This document shows, one piece after another, positions 1 through 5,787 of a stretch of 8,944 bases of DNA. This stretch comes from JAYFRL01 sp034925905. Lineage in GTDB: Bacteria > Bacillota > Clostridia > Lachnospirales > Anaerotignaceae. Both the position numbers and the translations under genes were made by a program. The notes beneath the pieces were generated by a model. That model worked only from the letters and a program-made list of their open reading frames with translations, made no database searches and had not been told where the DNA came from. Every line of letters begins with the position of its first letter. The stretch's first letter is position 1. The DNA is taken from contig JAYFRL010000011.1 in the NCBI GenBank assembly GCA_034925905.1, forward strand, positions 1 to 8,944. Reading direction: 5' to 3'.

Positions 1-192
1 CTTGCAGAAGAATATGTTGATATGATTGTAGCCGGAATTATCGATCCTACAAAGGTTGCGAGAACAGCGCTCCAAAATGCAACATCAGTTGCATCTTCAT
101 TCCTTACAACAGAAGCAGTTATTGCCGATATTCCTTCAAAAGAGCCTCAGATGCCGGCGGGCATGGGTGACGGAATGGGCGGAATGATGTAA
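1..192 (+). CDS. groL: Chaperonin GroEL, C-terminal fragment (5' end outside window)
   Basis: This is the last 63 codons of the 60-kDa chaperonin, the cytosolic ATP-driven folding ring that works with GroES. The visible part reads LAEEYVDMIVAGIIDP, then TKVARTALQNATSVAS and FLTTEAVIADIP, which is the conserved C-terminal equatorial-domain sequence of GroEL. It ends in the flexible Gly/Met tail (GMGDGMGGMM) typical of bacterial group I chaperonins. The frame is open from base 1 to the TAA at 190-192. The start and any groES partner lie to the left of the window. An intrinsic terminator follows 32 bp later, so this is the end of the chaperonin operon. Identification is essentially certain. Confidence 0.97.
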   Translation, partial: LAEEYVDMIVAGIIDPTKVARTALQNATSVASSFLTTEAVIADIPSKEPQMPAGMGDGMGGMM

Positions 193-224
193 TATCTTTT
201 AAAGCTTAAAAAATATGGTATAAC

Positions 225-258
225 AAAAAACGGCAGACGTTTGTCTGCCGTTTTTTTT
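225..258 (+). terminator. Intrinsic terminator of the groEL operon
   Basis: A perfect 8-bp stem CGGCAGAC / GTCTGCCG (231-238 with 243-250) encloses a 4-nt GTTT loop. It is followed by eight T (251-258) and preceded by an A-run, which gives some terminator potential on the minus strand as well. It lies 32 bp past the groEL stop codon and separates the chaperonin operon from the transporter gene. Confidence 0.93.
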
Positions 259-365
259 GAATTTCAAATTAATTAAAGACTTTTGATATAAAGGCATGGT
301 TTAAGGTGGGTATATCTTAAATGGTGTTTTTTCTGTGTTTTTTTTTAAACTTCGCGTTATATTTG

Positions 366-394
366 TTGCTAAAAAAGTACACATGCTGTAAACT
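366..394 (+). promoter_or_regulatory. Possible promoter for the transporter-guaA transcript
   Basis: TTGCTA (366-371) and TAAACT (389-394) are separated by 17 bp, and each matches 4 of 6 bases of the vegetative consensus. The position fits: after the groEL terminator and 55 bp before the transporter ATG. The rest of the 259-449 intergenic region is A/T-rich with long T-runs and shows nothing else convincing. This is a weak call; other A/T-rich hexamers nearby could serve. Confidence 0.3.
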
Positions 395-449
395 TTAAAT
401 TATTATATATTTGGCTTTGAAACAATTTCCCAGCACGGAGGAAGTCAAC

Positions 450-1343
450 ATGTTTTCTTTCCAACTTACGCTTTTTGTACTTATAATAACCGGGTTTTTA
501 GCAAACAAAACGAAGACTTTAAGCAGTGAGGGCAAAACCTCGCTTATAAATCTTTTAATGAATTTTATGATACCCGCCAGCATATTTTCTTCTTTCACAG
601 GCGATATAGACAAAAGTGTTTTTTCAAAGTCCTTTACGGTACTTTTGGTTTCTTTGGTTGTTCAGGTCTTAATATATATTTTCGGCAGGTTTTCATACGG
701 AAAGCTTGAGGACGAAAAAAGAAAGGTTATGCGTTACTCGATAATAACTTCAAATTATGTGTTTATAGGGCTTCCCGTTGCAAACGTCATGTATGGTGCT
801 GAAGGCGTTGTGCTTGCTTCAATTTCACAAATAGTGTACAGGGTTTTTGTTTGGACTGTGGGTCTTTCTGTTTTCACGGGAAAAGGCGAAAAAAACAATG
901 CTTTTAAAAACCTTTTTACAGACGTAAATGTTATATCCGTATTTTTGGGAATAGGAGCTATGCTTATAAACCTTAAGCTTCCGGGGTTTTTAAACACCGG
1001 GTTAACCCTTTTGGGTAATTGCATGACGCCCGTGTGTATGATAGTTATAGGGTATATGCTTGGGGATGTGCACCCCAAGAGCCTTTATGCCCCGGTGTTT
1101 TTTGGATATTCATTTATAAGGCTTGTACTTATACCAGCTGTTGTATATTTTGGGCTTATGCCTTTTAAGCTTGAAGCTATATTGGTTGGCATAACTGTTA
1201 TTCAGGCTGGCATGCCGGCTCCGGCAACAAGTGTTATCCTAGCCGAGAGATACGGAGCCGATTCATCTTTTGCCTCAAAGCTTGTGCTTTCGTCAACTTT
1301 GCTTTCTATAATAACGATACCTATAATGTGCAGTTTTTTATAA
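450..1343 (+). CDS. AEC (auxin efflux carrier) family transporter
   Basis: The gene encodes a 297-residue, very hydrophobic inner-membrane protein with about ten predicted membrane segments, the usual size and topology of the auxin efflux carrier / malate-permease-like family of secondary transporters. Family hallmarks are the N-terminal helix after FSFQLTLFVLIITGFLANK, the NFMIPASIF segment (residues 39-46), the SNYVFIGLPV motif, and the C-terminal QAGMPAPATSVILAERYGAD region (about 252-271) followed by the last helix. Substrate cannot be told from sequence; family members export or import organic acids or amino acids. The ATG at 450 is chosen because GGAGG lies 8 bp upstream (437-441). An in-frame TTG at 411 has no such site and would add 13 non-family residues. 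The stop is 27 bp from guaA with no terminator between, so the two are probably cotranscribed; a functional link is not known. Confidence 0.9.
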   Translation: MFSFQLTLFVLIITGFLANKTKTLSSEGKTSLINLLMNFMIPASIFSSFTGDIDKSVFSKSFTVLLVSLVVQVLIYIFGRFSYGKLEDEKRKVMRYSIITSNYVFIGLPVANVMYGAEGVVLASISQIVYRVFVWTVGLSVFTGKGEKNNAFKNLFTDVNVISVFLGIGAMLINLKLPGFLNTGLTLLGNCMTPVCMIVIGYMLGDVHPKSLYAPVFFGYSFIRLVLIPAVVYFGLMPFKLEAILVGITVIQAGMPAPATSVILAERYGADSSFASKLVLSSTLLSIITIPIMCSFL

Positions 1344-1370
1344 TATACTTTTATTTTTTGGGGGAAATAT

Positions 1371-2906
1371 ATGGAAAGAGAATTAATAATAGTTCTGGAT
1401 TTCGGCGGACAGTATAATCAGCTTATAGCAAGACGGGTTAGGGAGCAAAACGTATATTGCGAAATACATTCCTATAATAAGCCGCTTGAATTTATTAAGG
1501 GAAAAAAACCTAAAGGCATAATATTTACGGGAGGGCCAAGCGTTGTTTATGAAGAAAACGCTCCTGTTATAAGCAAGGAAATATTTGATATGGGCATACC
1601 TATTTTAGGCATATGCTATGGCTGCCAGCTTATGGGCTATCTTTTGGACGGTAAAATTGCAAGGGCTGAAAAACGTGAGTATGGCAAAACGAACCTTCAT
1701 CTTAATACGGAAGACGAGCTTTTCAAAGGGCTTGATGCTGATACAAGCTGCTGGATGAGCCATACCTATTATGTCTCCGTTCCGCCTTGCGGGTTTAAGA
1801 TTACGGCAGATACAAAGACCTGTGCAGTTGCTGCAATTTCAGATGAGCAAAGAAAACTTTACGGTGTTCAGTTTCACCCTGAAGTTGTTCATACACCTCA
1901 AGGTATGGCTATGCTGAAGAATTTTATATTTAACATCTGCGGCTGTAAGGGCGATTGGAAAATGACTGATTTTGTTTCCGATTCCATAGAAAAGATACGC
2001 GCCAAGGTTGGGGACAAAAAGGTTCTTTGCGCCCTTTCTGGCGGTGTAGATTCGTCTGTTGCAAGCGTTTTGGTGCATAGGGCTGTCGGCAAGCAATTAA
2101 CCTGTATTTTTGTTGACCACGGGCTTTTGAGGAAGGATGAAGGGGACCAGGTTGAAAAAACATTCAAAGAGCTTTTTGACATGGATATAGTAAGAGTTAA
2201 TGTTGAAGACCGGTTCCTTAAAAAGCTTAAAGGAGTTTCCGATCCTGAAACCAAGAGAAAGATAATAGGTGAAGAATTTATACGCGTATTTGAAGAAGAA
2301 GGCAGGAAAATAGGAAAGGTTGATTTTCTTGTTCAAGGTACGATTTATCCTGATATAATTGAGAGCGGAACAAAAAACGCCGCCGTTATAAAAAGCCATC
2401 ATAATGTTGGTGGACTTCCGGATGTTATAGATTTCAAAGAAATTATAGAGCCTTTAAGAGACCTTTTTAAAGATGAGGTAAGAGAAACGGGAAGAACTTT
2501 AGGGATACCCGAATTTCTTGTTGCGAGGCAACCATTCCCCGGTCCGGGGCTTGCCATAAGGGTTATAGGAGATATTACAAAGGAAAAGCTCGATATTCTC
2601 CGCGAGGCTGATTTTATATTCAGGGATGAAATAGCAAAAGCTGGGCTCGACAGGGAAATATGGCAATATTTTGCTGTTTTGACGGGCATACGCAGTGTAG
2701 GAGTTATGGGAGACGAAAGAACCTATGCCTATACTATAGCATTAAGAGGCGTTACCAGCCAGGATGCTATGACGGCAGATTGGGCTAAAATACCGTATGA
2801 CGTTTTGGATGTTATTTCAAGAAGGATAGTTAATGAGGTTTCTCACGTAAACAGGATAGTTTATGATATAACGAGCAAACCTCCGGCCACGATCGAGTGG
2901 GAATAG
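1371..2906 (+). CDS. guaA: GMP synthase (glutamine-hydrolysing)
   Basis: This enzyme converts XMP, ATP and glutamine to GMP, the last step of de novo guanine nucleotide synthesis. The 511-residue length is normal. The class I glutamine amidotransferase domain comes first, with the nucleophile elbow GICYG (Cys82) and the catalytic His169 and Glu171 in FHPEV. The ATP-pyrophosphatase domain follows with the PP-loop SGGVDSS (223-229). The C-terminal dimerisation domain has the conserved ARQPFPGPGLAIRV and RIVYDITSKPPATIEWE segments. GGGGGA ends 5 bp before the ATG. The final codons GAG TGG GAA TAG are also the attachment core of the integrated element; the coding sequence is left intact by the insertion. 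A terminator follows at once. Confidence 0.98.
   Translation: MERELIIVLDFGGQYNQLIARRVREQNVYCEIHSYNKPLEFIKGKKPKGIIFTGGPSVVYEENAPVISKEIFDMGIPILGICYGCQLMGYLLDGKIARAEKREYGKTNLHLNTEDELFKGLDADTSCWMSHTYYVSVPPCGFKITADTKTCAVAAISDEQRKLYGVQFHPEVVHTPQGMAMLKNFIFNICGCKGDWKMTDFVSDSIEKIRAKVGDKKVLCALSGGVDSSVASVLVHRAVGKQLTCIFVDHGLLRKDEGDQVEKTFKELFDMDIVRVNVEDRFLKKLKGVSDPETKRKIIGEEFIRVFEEEGRKIGKVDFLVQGTIYPDIIESGTKNAAVIKSHHNVGGLPDVIDFKEIIEPLRDLFKDEVRETGRTLGIPEFLVARQPFPGPGLAIRVIGDITKEKLDILREADFIFRDEIAKAGLDREIWQYFAVLTGIRSVGVMGDERTYAYTIALRGVTSQDAMTADWAKIPYDVLDVISRRIVNEVSHVNRIVYDITSKPPATIEWE
2895..2906 (+). repeat. attL core, inside the guaA stop region
   Basis: GAGTGGGAATAG forms the last three sense codons and stop of guaA and is identical to 7104-7115. 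Crossover within these 12 bp restores guaA exactly on either integration or excision. Bases flanking the two copies differ immediately (C versus A before, T versus C after), which defines the repeat limits. Confidence 0.88.
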
Positions 2907-2911
2907 TAACG

Positions 2912-2959
2912 AAAAACCCCTTAAACCCTGTAAAATCAAGGGTTTGAGGGGTTCTTTTT
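2912..2959 (+). terminator. Intrinsic terminator after guaA, carried on the element
   Basis: AACCCCTTAAACCCT (2915-2929) pairs with AGGGTTTGAGGGGTT (2939-2953) over 15 bp with one T-G wobble. It is followed by CTTTTT. It starts 6 bp after the guaA stop, on the element side of the attL core, so on the boundary model the element supplies it. It should end guaA transcription before it runs antisense into the integrase. Confidence 0.9.
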
Positions 2960-2966
2960 ATGCCTT

Positions 2967-2984
2967 GCGTACTAAAACCGTACT
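2967..2984 (+). repeat. Integrase arm-type repeat, left end
   Basis: GCGTACTAAAACCGTACT contains two CGTACT hexamers (2968-2973 and 2979-2984) whose starts are 11 bp apart, about one helical turn. The same 18-mer with one base changed is at 6970-6987 near the other end, in the same orientation. Short paired direct repeats inside each end are what the N-terminal arm-binding domain of lambda/Tn916-type integrases recognises. The role is inferred. Confidence 0.7.
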
Positions 2985-3000
2985 ATTATTTGAAAAAGGC

Positions 3001-4113
3001 TTAATTTAATTGAAGTTCTTCTGCGTTCGTCTGCGTTCTTTGGGGTTGGGGTTCTGCATTTAATTGTTGCAATTTGTTTGATACTTCACTTTGTTTATTA
3101 GGGTAAAGATGGGAATAAGTCTGAAGGGTTGTTTCAATATTTTCATGCCCAAGTCTTTCCGATATAAGCAGAGGGGAAAATCCCATTTCAATCAATAAGG
3201 ATGCGTGGGAATGTCGTAAGTCATGAATCCTTATCCTTTTAACCTTAGCTTTCTTGCTTCCCCTATTCATTTCATGATGAAGGTAGGATTTTGTAACTGT
3301 AAATAACCGTTCATCAGGTTCACAGTCATAAAGCTTTGATGCGTATTCCTGAATCATTTCAACCAGGAAAAGTGGGATAGTAACAACCCTTTTGCTTTTG
3401 GGTGTCTTGGGTTCAAGAATTAAATCTTGCTTGTTATGCCTTGCATAGTTCTTGTTGATGCTTACTGTTTGGGCTTCCATATCAAAATCTTTTAAGGTAA
3501 GGGCTAAAAGTTCACCTGACCGCATACCTGTCCAAAATAAGAGTTCAAATATTACTTTGGCGGTATCTTTATCATCCACAGCAACAATGAACTTCTTGAA
3601 TTCATCCAGTGTCCAAAATTCCATTGTATCAGCTTGTTTTTTGCCCATAGAACCACATTCCCTGGCTGGGTTTGAAGGTAGCTTATAATATTTTACCGCA
3701 AAGTTAAAAATTGCTGAAAGCTGGTTATGAATCGTTTTTAAGTAAGTCTGCGAATAACCATGTTCATCAGCAAGAAGTTCATTCTGCCACTTCCTAACCA
3801 TGGCGGGGGTAATTGCGTTTATCGGTACATCCTTGAAGAAAGGTAGAACCTTCAAATTGATGGTGTATTGTTTGTTTTCCAAAGTGGTTGGTTTTAAGCG
3901 GCTTGTGCAATCTTCCATGTAAAGTTCAACCAGGCTTTCAAACTTCATATTGCATGAAGCCTGGGCTTTGTTCAGGAATTCCCTTTCAAACGCTTTGGCT
4001 TCCTTTTGAGTTTTGAAACCTTCCTTCTTTTTCTGCTTGCGTGTGCCTGTCCAATCAACATAATAGAATTTGCAGAACCATGTATTTCTTTTATCATCCT
4101 TATAAACTGGCAT
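3001..4113 (-). CDS. int: Site-specific tyrosine recombinase (integrase)
   Basis: It catalyses integration and excision at the guaA att site. The 370-residue product has three domains: an N-terminal AP2-like arm-binding domain (about 1-50, with NTWFCKFYYVDWTGTRKQKKKEGF), a SAM-like core-binding domain (about 56-150), and a catalytic domain with the full set Arg198 (TGMRSGE), Lys239 (TPKSKR), His297 and Arg300 (HDLRH), His323 (LGH) and nucleophile Tyr333 (QTYSH). The start at 4113 gives MPVYKDD, the usual beginning of this family, with AAAGGA 10 bp upstream. The frame is open to 4200, but those 29 extra residues have no family likeness. The C-terminal tail is Gln-rich. Transcription is leftward, toward guaA, possibly reading through from the repressor gene or from its own unseen promoter. 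A small hairpin, CTTGT-AAAA-ACAAG on the minus strand (4130-4143), abuts the ribosome binding site and might modulate translation. Confidence 0.95.
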   Translation of the reverse strand: MPVYKDDKRNTWFCKFYYVDWTGTRKQKKKEGFKTQKEAKAFEREFLNKAQASCNMKFESLVELYMEDCTSRLKPTTLENKQYTINLKVLPFFKDVPINAITPAMVRKWQNELLADEHGYSQTYLKTIHNQLSAIFNFAVKYYKLPSNPARECGSMGKKQADTMEFWTLDEFKKFIVAVDDKDTAKVIFELLFWTGMRSGELLALTLKDFDMEAQTVSINKNYARHNKQDLILEPKTPKSKRVVTIPLFLVEMIQEYASKLYDCEPDERLFTVTKSYLHHEMNRGSKKAKVKRIRIHDLRHSHASLLIEMGFSPLLISERLGHENIETTLQTYSHLYPNKQSEVSNKLQQLNAEPQPQRTQTNAEELQLN

Positions 4114-4219
4114 AATATCACTATCCTTTCTTGTTTTTACAAGCGGAAAGTGATACAATATTTCAGACCACTTCCACTTGAATTGCTTTGCGGTGTTCAT
4201 TGGGGGTAGGTTGCTTTCT

Positions 4220-4258
4220 GAATCCTCGTGGTTGCAGCCATGGGGATTCTTTTATTTT
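4220..4258 (+). terminator. First of twin plus-strand terminator hairpins between int and repressor
   Basis: A continuous 13-bp stem (4220-4232 with 4237-4249) with a TGCA loop is followed by TTTTATTTT. Three of the pairs are G-T wobbles, which pair only in plus-strand RNA; in minus-strand RNA they become C-A mismatches. The T-tract is also on the plus strand, so it should stop rightward transcripts that run antisense to int. Confidence 0.65.
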
Positions 4259-4260
4259 CT

Positions 4261-4300
4261 AACCGTTCATTGTTGCAGCAATGGGCGGTTATTTTTGTTT
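4261..4300 (+). terminator. Second of twin plus-strand terminator hairpins, touching the repressor stop codon
   Basis: A 13-bp stem (4261-4273 with 4278-4290) with the same TGCA loop is followed by ATTTTTGTTTTTC. Again three T-G wobbles put T on the 5' arm and G on the 3' arm, which favours plus-strand RNA. The last bases of the stem overlap the complement of the repressor stop codon. Tandem placement with the first hairpin suggests strong termination of antisense transcription before the repressor gene. Confidence 0.65.
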
Positions 4301-4744
4301 TTCAATCATGTTTATAAACATAGGGATATTGTTACAAACAAAATTAAATAAGGTTTTATAATCTTGTTTTGAAAGGTATATAGGTTCTTTCCCTTCCGCT
4401 TTTAAGGTTACAGTAAAATCACCATCATATTCCCGTACACCATCAGAATCTTCAATATAAGAAGCTTCAAACAGTGCTTCATTATAAACATACTTTAATA
4501 TGAATTTTAAGCCTTCCATGGCAGAACTATCTCTTATTGAATCATAGTCATTATCAGAAACTAAATCTGATATAGATACCCCTAAAGCCTTTGCTATACG
4601 AACGGCAATTTCAATGGTTGGTTGCCGTTCCCCTCTTTCATAATTTCCAATGGCAATTCTTGAAATTCCAGCTTCTTCAGCAATATCCGATTGTTTAAGT
4701 TTCTTTGCTGTTCGTATTTCTTTTATACGCTCTCCAACATTCAA
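4289..4744 (-). CDS. XRE-family (cI-like) transcriptional repressor of the element
   Basis: This 151-residue cytosolic DNA-binding protein has an N-terminal Cro/C1-type helix-turn-helix (QSDIAEEAGISRIAIGNYERG, residues 18-38). An acidic C-terminal part of about 85 residues follows. No LexA/S24-type Ser-Lys self-cleavage domain is seen, so release from repression probably does not use RecA-stimulated autocleavage of this protein. The TTG at 4744 is taken as start: AAGGTGG lies 8 nt upstream, and the upstream in-frame ATG at 4768 falls inside the -10 box of the gene's own promoter. It is divergent from the Cro-like gene, with operator-like repeats between. By position and family it keeps the rightward genes off; the target is inferred. 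Confidence 0.87.
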   Translation of the reverse strand: MNVGERIKEIRTAKKLKQSDIAEEAGISRIAIGNYERGERQPTIEIAVRIAKALGVSISDLVSDNDYDSIRDSSAMEGLKFILKYVYNEALFEASYIEDSDGVREYDGDFTVTLKAEGKEPIYLSKQDYKTLFNFVCNNIPMFINMIEKQK

Positions 4745-4766
4745 TACTTTCACCACCTTCAGCACC

Positions 4767-4795
4767 ATTATATATTGTATCAAAATAAAATGCAA
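4767..4795 (-). promoter_or_regulatory. Leftward promoter of the repressor (and perhaps int)
   Basis: On the minus strand TTGCAT (4795-4790) and a perfect TATAAT (4772-4767) are 17 bp apart. The expected transcript start is near 4760, leaving a leader of about 15 nt that holds the AAGGTGG ribosome binding site before the TTG start. Confidence 0.72.
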
Positions 4796-4796
4796 C

Positions 4797-4864
4797 CATT
4801 TGAAACATAAAATATTTATAATGAAAACATTCGAAACCTATTGACAAGAAAACAAATGAAACAT
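4797..4864. promoter_or_regulatory. Operator-like repeats in the divergent control region
   Basis: Three related 12-mers lie on the plus strand: CATTTGAAACAT (4797-4808), CATTCGAAACCT (4828-4839) and CAAATGAAACAT (4853-4864). The core TGAAAACAT at 4822-4830 is a fourth partial match. One lies next to the leftward -35, one just before the rightward -35 and one runs into the rightward -10. This is the layout expected for repressor/Cro operators that set a genetic switch. Binding is inferred from position and repetition only. Confidence 0.5.
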
Positions 4865-4869
4865 ATAAT
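4841..4869 (+). promoter_or_regulatory. Rightward early promoter, perfect sigma-A consensus
   Basis: TTGACA (4841-4846) and TATAAT (4864-4869) are exactly 17 bp apart, a full consensus vegetative promoter. It faces the Cro-like gene and is flanked and overlapped by the TGAAACAT repeats. A promoter this strong would need active repression for the element to stay quiet, which fits the divergent repressor. Confidence 0.85.
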
Positions 4870-4920
4870 GGTGTCAGATGATAACATTTGTTGTCGCAAT
4901 AAGAAGGGAGATGTTAAAAA

Positions 4921-5214
4921 ATGAAACTTGATGTTGATAAAATGCAATTGGAAATGGCAAATTCCTGCTTCACCATTTCCGAACTTGCGGAAAAATCAAA
5001 TATTTCAAGGGTAGCGTTAAGAAGGTACATCACAAGGCAAGGCAATCCCAAACCCGCAACAATCGGAAAAATTGCCAAGGCTCTTAACGTACAAGTAGCA
5101 GAAATCATTGTAAATACAGGTGCTGCAACACCTAACAGAAACAACCAGGATTCAGAAAGCAACCTAATTACCCTGAAAGGTGGTGGACAGGATGAAAGCA
5201 ACGAAAGAATGTAA
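4921..5214 (+). CDS. Cro-like XRE helix-turn-helix protein
   Basis: This 97-residue protein is the first gene from the rightward promoter. An XRE-type HTH lies at about residues 17-40 (FTISELAEKSNISRVALRRY), followed by a third/fourth helix region (TIGKIAKALNVQVAEIIV), the shape of small Cro/C1 proteins. The last 30 residues are polar and unstructured. GGGAG (4906-4910) precedes the ATG by 10 bp. The gene overlaps the next by 23 bp, so they are translationally linked. Opposite orientation to the repressor suggests it is the Cro partner or an early activator. The function is inferred from position. Confidence 0.8.
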   Translation: MKLDVDKMQLEMANSCFTISELAEKSNISRVALRRYITRQGNPKPATIGKIAKALNVQVAEIIVNTGAATPNRNNQDSESNLITLKGGGQDESNERM

Positions 5215-5374
5215 GTTTCTTTATGCGGCTGATGTTGCTTCCATATTGGAAATATCAGAAACAACGGCTTACCGAATTATCAAAAAGCTGAACAATGAAC
5301 TTAAAGAACAGGGCAAAATTACTGTTCCAGGTAAAATTCCAAAGAAGTATTTTGAAGAAAAAACTGTCTTATAA
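5192..5374 (+). CDS. Small helix-turn-helix DNA-binding protein (excisionase/regulator-like)
   Basis: This 60-residue protein begins KATKECKFLYAADVASIL and has a winged-helix/MerR-like HTH (DVASILEISETTAYRIIKKL, about residues 14-33), then a basic wing (GKITVPGKIPKKYFEE). Small proteins of this type are common directly upstream of replication genes in Firmicutes integrative elements. The ATG at 5192 is preferred because AGGTGG lies 8 bp upstream; GTG codons at 5180 and 5183 are in frame but overlap that site. It overlaps the Cro-like gene. It could be a regulator of the replication gene or a second excisionase candidate. Confidence 0.7.
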   Translation: MKATKECKFLYAADVASILEISETTAYRIIKKLNNELKEQGKITVPGKIPKKYFEEKTVL

Positions 5375-5387
5375 GGGGTGTGAGTAA

Positions 5388-5708
5388 ATGAAACCAAAAT
5401 ACATTGAATTTACTGGTAAGCATCCCAAGGATAAAAAGGAAAACAGAGTTTATCAAGAAGCCCCTAACTTATCCTGGCTAAGTTATGGATGTTCTTACAG
5501 TGATGATTTTCTAAAGATTGATATTGATGATTACAACCACAAAACCAATGAACTTGAAGAACCGATTAAAGGTAAGCCAAGAAGTGAAGCAATCATTGCC
5601 CTGCTGGATTCTCTCAATGTTAAGTATAACGGTATTAAAACAGACCATGGAAAGCATTTGTTTTTCAGGAAACCTTCCTGGATGGAAGAAAAGAATAAAA
5701 TCAATTGA
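5388..5708 (+). pseudogene. Primase-polymerase (AEP/prim-pol) replication protein, N-terminal fragment broken by deletion
   Basis: A good ribosome binding site (AAGGGGTG, 5373-5380) overlaps the preceding stop codon, and 106 codons follow. They resemble the N-terminus of the prim-pol type replication proteins of Firmicutes phages and integrative elements. The metal-binding acidic motif FLKIDIDDY (Asp45, Asp47) and the HGKHLFFR motif (His90) match motifs I and II of archaeo-eukaryotic primases. The rest of the domain, including motif III, and any helicase part are missing. Such proteins are normally several hundred residues. The frame stops at TGA 5706-5708 exactly where an unrelated Glu-Pro repeat begins in another frame, so the truncation reflects a joining of distant sequences and not a point mutation. 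It is unlikely to be functional. The family call rests on the motifs and context. Confidence 0.75.
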
Positions 5709-5787
5709 ACCTACTGAACCTACTGAACCAACAGAGCCTGAAGAACCTGAAGAACCTACTGAACCTGAAGAACCAACAGAGCCGTCA
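5707..5787 (+). repeat. 9-bp tandem repeat encoding Glu-Pro-Thr/Glu units
   Basis: Nine consecutive 9-bp units of the type GAACCTACT, GAACCTGAA, GAACCAACA or GAGCCTGAA encode EPT EPT EPT EPE EPE EPT EPE EPT EPS. The repeat begins at the base after the last primase-like codon, so it lies at or very near the deletion joint. In the intact parent gene it would be an extended Pro-rich spacer between an extracellular region and the rest of the protein. Confidence 0.85.

Noticed and set aside
395..613. Minus-strand frame of 72 codons over the transporter start
   Set aside because: It is antisense to a clear transporter gene and its promoter region, with no ribosome binding site.
1839..2689. Several minus-strand frames and one short frame inside guaA
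   Set aside because: They are shadows of guaA, which is fully accounted for by family motifs over its whole length.
3452..3688. Plus-strand frames within the integrase gene (3452-3688 and 4006-4209)
   Set aside because: They are shadows of the integrase; the second also runs into non-coding DNA and resembles nothing.
4114..4200. N-terminal extension of the integrase to a start at 4200
   Set aside because: The 29 extra residues lack family similarity and a ribosome binding site; the start at 4113 has both.
5518..5706. Upstream part of the long frame leading into the EPT repeat, as the N-terminus of a real 238-aa protein
   Set aside because: This stretch is the +1 shadow of the primase-like gene, whose own frame has the ribosome binding site and conserved motifs.
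5707..5787. CRISPR-like array from regularly repeated 9-mers
   Set aside because: Units are contiguous without spacers and encode Glu-Pro-Thr in frame; it is a coding tandem repeat.
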